From Fragilaria radians (lineage: Eukaryota; Bacillariophyta; Fragilariophyceae; Fragilariales; Fragilariaceae), in the NCBI GenBank assembly GCA_900642245.1, contig CAAAJI010000266.1, forward strand, positions 32,987-71,392: a stretch of 38,406 nt of DNA. The letters are read 5' to 3'. Below, in pieces: positions 33,957-38,406 of this stretch; the stretch's first letter is position 1, and each line of letters begins with the position of its first letter. The translations under genes were made by a program, and so were the position numbers. A model generated the notes under the pieces. It had not been told where the DNA came from, did not search any database, and worked only from the letters and a program-made list of their open reading frames with translations.

Positions 33957-34293
33957 GTTGAGAGAAGAATCTAAATCTAAACCAAGAAATAGACCTCAAG
34001 TTGTTATTGTTGGAACTAACTAGATTATTAAAAGTATGAGATGTTTGCTCTAATTTCCCGCCGTAATATATCGTGATCGTATTCGTTTGGTATATTTCGT
34101 GGAAGGATTTAGTGACGGTTTAGATCTTGGATTTGTAACGACCTCATGACGAAAATATGACGTAGCAGTATCTCTCAAAATGTATCTGGTTATGGGATAT
34201 CGTATCACATTTTCATGGCACATAATTGGTACGATAGTCCAGCACTTCTCGATGTTTGGCACAATGGATTGTATGAACAATATACATCCAACA
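33956..34293 (-). repeat. 5' LTR (338 bp)
   Basis: The right-hand LTR, upstream of the element ORF. It also holds an orphan copy of the ORF's 3' end (34050-34280). Confidence 0.95.
34064..34070 (-). promoter_or_regulatory. TATA-like box in the LTR
   Basis: TATATTA on the minus strand, 27-33 bp upstream of 34037, the end of the LTR segment complementary to the primer site. In the 3' LTR the same bases encode part of the ORF's final residues (RYITAGN). The start site is inferred, not seen. Confidence 0.4.
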
Positions 34294-34298
34294 GTTTA
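34294..34298. repeat. Target-site duplication, right copy (GTTTA)
   Basis: Identical to 29229-29233, directly outside the right LTR. Confidence 0.93.
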
Positions 34299-34756
34299 AT
34301 CTGAAACGATATAAGGAATCCAATAAGCGGAGAGTAAAAGGCAGAGTGATAAATTCCTTACTCGATCAATTGGCTTACGCAGGATGTCGTTTCGTGAAAA
34401 GCTCTAGTCAGGTAACATTATCCGCGTTTCGAGAGAATTTTAAGCATTGTTTTGAAATTATGAATCATCAAGAGGCAAGGGATAAGGTAAAGCATGCGCT
34501 ACGAGATAATCGCTGTGATCAAAGTCTATCCGCCGCTTTAAGGAGTCTGGAAATAAGGAATTCAGTAACCTGCCTGCATAAAATAGAAATACCAGACGCG
34601 CATTACATTGCAGCTAATGCAAGGATCCTAAATGTGCCGCTTACAGGAAGAGAAAGTGAAACGTGTACAAAATTACTTCTCATGAACGCTGTGGATTCCG
34701 TTGGATCTCTAGATGAATCAATTAATGGAAAAAACGACTTTTCTGGGAACTCCTAA

Positions 34757-36052
34757 TCCCCAGCAAATGTCATCCGAGCGACACAAGAGCAGCAAAACAT
34801 TATCAAGCCAATCTATGGGTAACCTCAGAGAAACAAGTTTGCATCTGCTGAAGAGGGAGGAACATTGAGGTGCAAAAAATTCTCGAAAGCAATTGTTGAT
34901 CACAGCATTTCTTACCAGAATACGTCTCCTACTCACTTACTATGGATCTAAAAATATACCTTAAATGTATAGTCCTATATATATATGCATATATGCTATC
35001 TTCCATCATCAATGATCATTATACTAAATCAATGTAAATCATAATTATGCATTACGTGGTTTCAAGTTGTAGAGGTTGTGTATCAACATAGATGTCAAAG
35101 TGAAGTCATAAATGATTTCATAAACCACATCAGTATAAAATACCGTTAATTTTCAGCCTATCATGTCACCTTAACCACTGTAATACCGTAAAATTTTGAA
35201 GTTATTTTACTTTAATTTTAATAATTTAATCAAATATCACAACTTGAAGCATGCTGAGAAGTGTAGCATGTGGTAGGTATACTTTTTAGTGGAGACTCAG
35301 ATAGTATGAGAAAAGGTACTCAGGAAATGCTTACTTGAGTACAACAAAGTACCTAGTTGCTGACTATCCATACCTGGGATAAAAGGGTATAAATAGTGGT
35401 CTTGCCATGGTGCACACTATTTAGAGAAATTTTTTTTTTTCTAGTTGGGATTGAGGGGAATTTAGTACTGAATACAATCAATTTCTTCCGTTCCATTATA
35501 GAGTGATTTTTGACTGAGTAATGTCTTGGTAGCAAAGCTGATCACACTTTAGTGACAGCAACTTACTTTTTCTGTCCTTAATAAATTGAAATTGAAGCCT
35601 TTTCTTTTGCTCTCCTCAAACTTTACTGTTGATACTCATTATCATAAAAATTCTCATTCAATTTATCCATAATCATTGGAAGGCTCTTCTTTTGTGGTGA
35701 TTGTCCATTGAATAATTTTAACCTTTTCGTGTCTACATTTTTGCATGGGACGTGAAGGGTTGGTTGAGAAATATTCATTAACCGTCCACCTGAATATTTC
35801 CCAGTAAGCACACGCCCCTGTATTCCAAGGCACACGCCTTGTGTACAGCTTTGTATGCATCGACACACGCTCGTATACCAAGGCCATACAATTTGCCTCA
35901 TCCAAGACTCGATTCATGTGGACAGCCAAATCCATATATTGCTAACATTGGCTCTGGAAAATGAGGAAACAATTTTCGATTTCTTTTTCCCTTTCATGCC
36001 TGATTGATTGATCTTTTCAGAAAAAATTGAAAATCCTTCCTGCAGTGAATCC
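34757..36052. other. AT-rich intergenic region
   Basis: About 1.3 kb with an alternating AT palindrome near 34978-34998 and no recognisable gene. A pyrimidine-rich TTTTCAG at 36014-36020 could be a splice acceptor for an upstream exon of the next gene, but no clear donor exon was found. Confidence 0.55.
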
Positions 36053-37408
36053 ATGTCGACACTCTCCTCTCTTTCGGATACGAAGAACCTGAATTGTCAT
36101 GAATTTTACATCACCCATGGTAGTGACTTTCATCGTATTGTGGCCATGATGATTGGAGTTACCAAAGATGAATATGGCATTGAGTTATGCCTTCAGGAAG
36201 AACCCCTACTTTCCTTTTTGAATGAAATTCAACCAAAGAAGATTGTTTTACGAGAGGAGCTATTACGTCGTGCTACATTACAGAGAGCAACGATCCTTCC
36301 TCGTCCAGCACAATGGGAACGAGAAAAGATTTTATCTGCCCTGAGAAATGAATTTCCTCCCAAGTTGTCAACAGACGATGTTCAGTTTCTAACGGTTCAA
36401 GTGAATGCCTTACATGAGCTGTACATGAAAAAGAAGAAGGAACTCTCATCAAGTGACAGAAATGATGGACAAATTCAAGGTTGGACGTCAGAACAAAGTC
36501 ATTTACGATTTTATCATTCCATAGTGATGGAAAGTCAAAGAGTCATGCAAGCGAGGGCAGCAACAACAATGGCTGAGTCCTTGTCTGATTTTTGGCAAAG
36601 TATGCAATTTTGGCGTGATGTTGAACATCGAATGAATGATAAATTATGGATCCCGGAATCAGTATCGATACCTGGTACTCGATTTGAGAAACGACTCGAG
36701 TTACAATTGGTATTCCAGAAACCAGTTTCCTTATCTGTATTGAGATCTAAATTCGAAAAGTTACGACAAAAGATGAAACGAATACCAGATGGAAATCAGG
36801 AACGTAATGGACAGTCGCAAAAGACTATTCCTCCTCGGATTCTTTACTTCCTTACACTACTTCGTGAATTTGGTATAGACTTGGAAGATTCCGATGACAT
36901 TCCATTACCCGAAATTCCAGAAATATCTTGTCCTTACAAGGAGGAGGATCAGCAAACGAAGAATATCGCAGAACCATTAGGTGAAATAAAACTCGACAGC
37001 CCACAACCTCTTCCAATGGCATATTCAAGTCATTTCGAAATCGAAGTGGATAATCGTAACATTGCTGTAGAATCTGCTGCTATTGAAAATGAGGAAACAA
37101 ATGACAGAATGACTGTCCCTTCTGTGTCGGATTGGGAAACGACGAATTACAACATTTTTTTGTCTTCATCTACACTGTATACCAAGCAATTAAAAATGCT
37201 TCATAGTTTGGAGAATGACTTGATTTCTCTGGAATTAAAACGTATCTCTGTGACAAAAACTATAGAATCAAATCCCAGAATAACGACAATGTTGGATACC
37301 TTCTGTCATCAAAAAGAGGAATCCATTATCTCACTCAAGCGTCAAATGTCCAATCTAAAGGATATTACGGAAACCTATGCAAAACGATGTCGTATCAACA
37401 ATGCGTAA
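36053..37408 (+). CDS. Unnamed conserved family protein, paralogue of 1-1534
   Basis: The frame gives 451 residues from ATG at 36053. The frame extends 15 codons upstream without an ATG and past a TTTTCAG site, so a spliced 5' exon is possible. It aligns along its length with the minus-strand gene at the left edge. Shared blocks include AMMIGV, YGIEL versus HGIEL, REELLRRA, ILPRPAQWEREKIL, PP-x-LS-TDD, HLRFYHS, an SDFWQSM versus SEEFWRTV helix, WIPES versus WLPNS, and a C-terminal coiled-coil-like segment (ISLKRQMSNLKD). It lacks the 60-residue Ser-rich N-terminus of its paralogue unless a 5' exon exists. There is no membrane segment or known domain. The conserved PRP-x-QW-x-R-x-KIL block, repeated in both copies, is the best handle for a profile search. 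Function unknown. Confidence 0.85.
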   Translation: MSTLSSLSDTKNLNCHEFYITHGSDFHRIVAMMIGVTKDEYGIELCLQEEPLLSFLNEIQPKKIVLREELLRRATLQRATILPRPAQWEREKILSALRNEFPPKLSTDDVQFLTVQVNALHELYMKKKKELSSSDRNDGQIQGWTSEQSHLRFYHSIVMESQRVMQARAATTMAESLSDFWQSMQFWRDVEHRMNDKLWIPESVSIPGTRFEKRLELQLVFQKPVSLSVLRSKFEKLRQKMKRIPDGNQERNGQSQKTIPPRILYFLTLLREFGIDLEDSDDIPLPEIPEISCPYKEEDQQTKNIAEPLGEIKLDSPQPLPMAYSSHFEIEVDNRNIAVESAAIENEETNDRMTVPSVSDWETTNYNIFLSSSTLYTKQLKMLHSLENDLISLELKRISVTKTIESNPRITTMLDTFCHQKEESIISLKRQMSNLKDITETYAKRCRINNA

Positions 37409-37714
37409 AGATTTCCATTATGAATTATAATAGTAATGTATACTGTATAGTTCTGGGATGAGTTATTTACTTGGTTTTCAAAATCGTAAACCATTCGTTA
37501 CCAAAAAATGGAAACAATATTGAAAATAGAACAAAAAGTAGCATTGCTAGAGATCTTTCAGAATGGATGATATGGAACTCTTTGTTTAAGTTCCATTCAT
37601 AGAGACCATGGAATGCATTCTGGGATCTAGAGCGCACCTATTTTGGTGATGTCATGTGATATATGCATGGCATCCATCATCCCCAAAAATGTTGATAAAT
37701 TTGTCCTGTCACCC
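37409..37714. other. Intergenic, convergent 3' ends
   Basis: About 300 bp between the converging stop codons of the unnamed gene and the PRP38 gene. It is AT-rich; nothing recognisable. Confidence 0.6.
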
Positions 37715-38406
37715 TCATTTTCGAAGTGGTTGCAATCCCAATTTTTGACGTTCTTGATTCCAATACTCTTCTGAGAATTCTTCCACCGCCTCCGGCTTAT
37801 TTCTTTCGTGACTATTTTTGTGGTCAGTCCCTTCCTTGTTTGGTACAGCAGAGTCGGCTGTTGATTTGAAGAGACTCCCATAAGGAGATTTTTGTTTCTG
37901 TCGCTTTTTGAGTGGATTTGATTCTATGTGATTGTTGCTCTTGTTGTTGCTGATATCGTTTGCATCATCTTCAATCTCATTCAACTTTTTCTTTTTATTC
38001 ATTGTATTGTGAGATGCCATTCTAGATTCCCAAAGAATCTTGGCGGGGATACTTCCGTCCACAACTTTTTGATATAAATAATCTTCCAAGGATCGATTGC
38101 CTAATGCCGAAAGGATGGGTGACATGTATGCAGTTTCCAAATATCCCTCATCCAGTAAATGCTTTCGTGAGGGTAATCGTGGTAATGCAATACCACAGAC
38201 ACAATTGTTATGTAATAATTGATGTATCAATTGATCCATCGTTAGCAATTTCCATTCTGTGACATCACGATAGCATAATTTACAATATTCCGTGTACAGG
38301 GGTTCTAAGGATGGATAGATATCCGCTGGACGACCTGTCAGACGTTTGTAGAATGCTCCTAATGCCCGGACATATTTAAATTCCGTCGCATCCAGAAAGG
38401 CATCAA
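37715..38406 (-). CDS. PRP38: Pre-mRNA-splicing factor PRP38 family, 5' end beyond window
   Basis: The minus-strand frame runs from the right edge to the stop at 37715 (about 230 codons visible). It begins inside the PRP38 domain: ALGAFYKRLTG, PADIYPSLEPLY-x-EY-x-KL, then a CGIALPRLPSRKHL block corresponding to the family's C-D-V-A-LPR-(I/L)-P-x-R segment. A Lys/Asn/Asp-rich low-complexity tail follows, with no RS repeats. PRP38 is a U4/U6.U5 tri-snRNP-associated factor needed for spliceosome activation in the nucleus. The N-terminal half of the domain and the start codon lie outside the window. The Leu at 38248 is internal, not a start, because the family sequence continues upstream in the same frame. 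Confidence 0.9.
   Translation of the reverse strand, partial: DAFLDATEFKYVRALGAFYKRLTGRPADIYPSLEPLYTEYCKLCYRDVTEWKLLTMDQLIHQLLHNNCVCGIALPRLPSRKHLLDEGYLETAYMSPILSALGNRSLEDYLYQKVVDGSIPAKILWESRMASHNTMNKKKKLNEIEDDANDISNNKSNNHIESNPLKKRQKQKSPYGSLFKSTADSAVPNKEGTDHKNSHERNKPEAVEEFSEEYWNQERQKLGLQPLRK

Larger units (their letters stand above)
29234..34293 (-). mobile_element. Complete LTR element carrying a captured-domain ORF instead of gag-pol
   Basis: It is 5,060 bp long with 338-bp LTRs at 29234-29571 and 33956-34293, 5-bp TGTTG/CAACA termini and a perfect GTTTA target duplication. The LTRs differ at one base (in GACGATTTA versus GACGGTTTA), so insertion is recent. The internal 4,384 bp is filled by one minus-strand ORF. 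I see no aspartic protease DTG/DSG motif, reverse transcriptase Y-x-DD, RNase H, integrase HHCC or CCHC knuckle, so the element must depend on enzymes encoded elsewhere. The orientation (5' LTR on the right) follows the ORF and the putative primer site. A short purine stretch (AAGGAGTG, minus strand, 29572-29579) sits where a polypurine tract is expected. Confidence 0.93.
29001..34756 (+). pseudogene. DUF6824-type gene split by the LTR element
   Basis: The exons are 29001-29100, 29201-29233 and 34299-34756. A normal 100-bp GT-AG intron (29101-29200, phase 1) lies between the first two, and a 5,065-bp insertion (element plus one target copy) interrupts the second. Ignoring the insertion, the frame is open for 196 residues. 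It has the hallmarks of the DUF6824 family found in diatoms: an N-terminal DIISGTRKLSF-x-x-x-GNRRFR-x-LI block, a Lys/Arg helix (LKRYKESNKRR), GCRFVKS, and a late AR-x-KVKHALRD motif. The family is of unknown molecular function; the motif organisation suggests a small basic, possibly DNA-binding, domain. The insertion falls inside the conserved block just after GNRRFRFLI, so this allele is almost certainly null. It keeps an otherwise intact frame, so the disruption is recent. Confidence 0.82.

Noticed and set aside
29234..34293. Host tandem duplication flanking an ordinary gene, rather than an LTR element
   Set aside because: TG/CA ends, equal 338-bp repeats and a perfect 5-bp target duplication that also restores a host frame are all explained by integration, not by simple duplication.
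1..38406. tRNA, rRNA, CRISPR arrays, bacterial operon signals
   Set aside because: None seen. The intron-bearing eukaryotic genes make bacterial-type features inapplicable.

Overview
The window looks like nuclear DNA of a stramenopile, most probably a diatom. It is AT-rich, with genes on both strands and single GT-AG introns of about 76-100 bp. The protein families also fit: an LRR protein with an N-terminal membrane anchor, a DUF6824-type gene, a Ser/Thr/Pro-repeat secreted protein and a copia relic. I cannot name the species.

Layout. 1-1534 (-): an unnamed family gene whose 3' end lies beyond the left edge; a diverged paralogue sits at 36053-37408 (+). 2790-4991 (+): two-exon LRR membrane protein. 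5319-7304 (+): OST-alpha/TMEM184 (DUF300) membrane protein. 7445-10904 (-): DDHD/PA-PLA1 phospholipase. 13080-13700 (+): an unknown acidic phospho-motif protein that runs into a 20-N gap. Directly after the gap, 13721-19438 repeats the same head-to-head pair (5' part of the DDHD gene, then the complete acidic-protein gene). The left copy carries three single-base frameshifts that the right copy lacks. Because the N gap is exactly the junction, two overlapping haplotype contigs placed end to end is as good an explanation as a true tandem duplication.

After 3.5 kb without recognisable genes come two small tandem paralogues (22975-23347, 23594-23993), each with one intron at the same phase-2 position. 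Next is a two-exon secreted protein (25454-26686) with a signal-peptide exon, a Lys-rich patch and 26-residue Pro/Thr/Ser repeats. A decayed copia RNase H relic lies at 27101-27487.

The highlight is 29234-34293: a complete 5,060-bp LTR element with 338-bp LTRs differing at one base, TGTTG/CAACA ends and a perfect 5-bp target duplication (GTTTA). It has split a DUF6824-type gene (exons 29001-29100, 29201-29233 and 34299-34756). Instead of gag-pol it carries one uninterrupted 1525-codon ORF on the minus strand. That ORF contains a diverged CCT-alpha-like chaperonin segment, a coiled coil, the C-terminal half of a cyclic-nucleotide phosphodiesterase and a PAS domain. Its last 81 codons lie inside the LTR. 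No tRNA-like primer site is visible. Instead, the bases next to the 5' LTR are complementary to a 14-nt LTR segment about 30 bp downstream of a TATA-like box, which fits Tf1-style self-priming. I infer a non-autonomous, gene-capturing LTR element that moved recently with outside help. The window ends with the PRP38 splicing factor gene (37715-38406, -), cut by the right edge.
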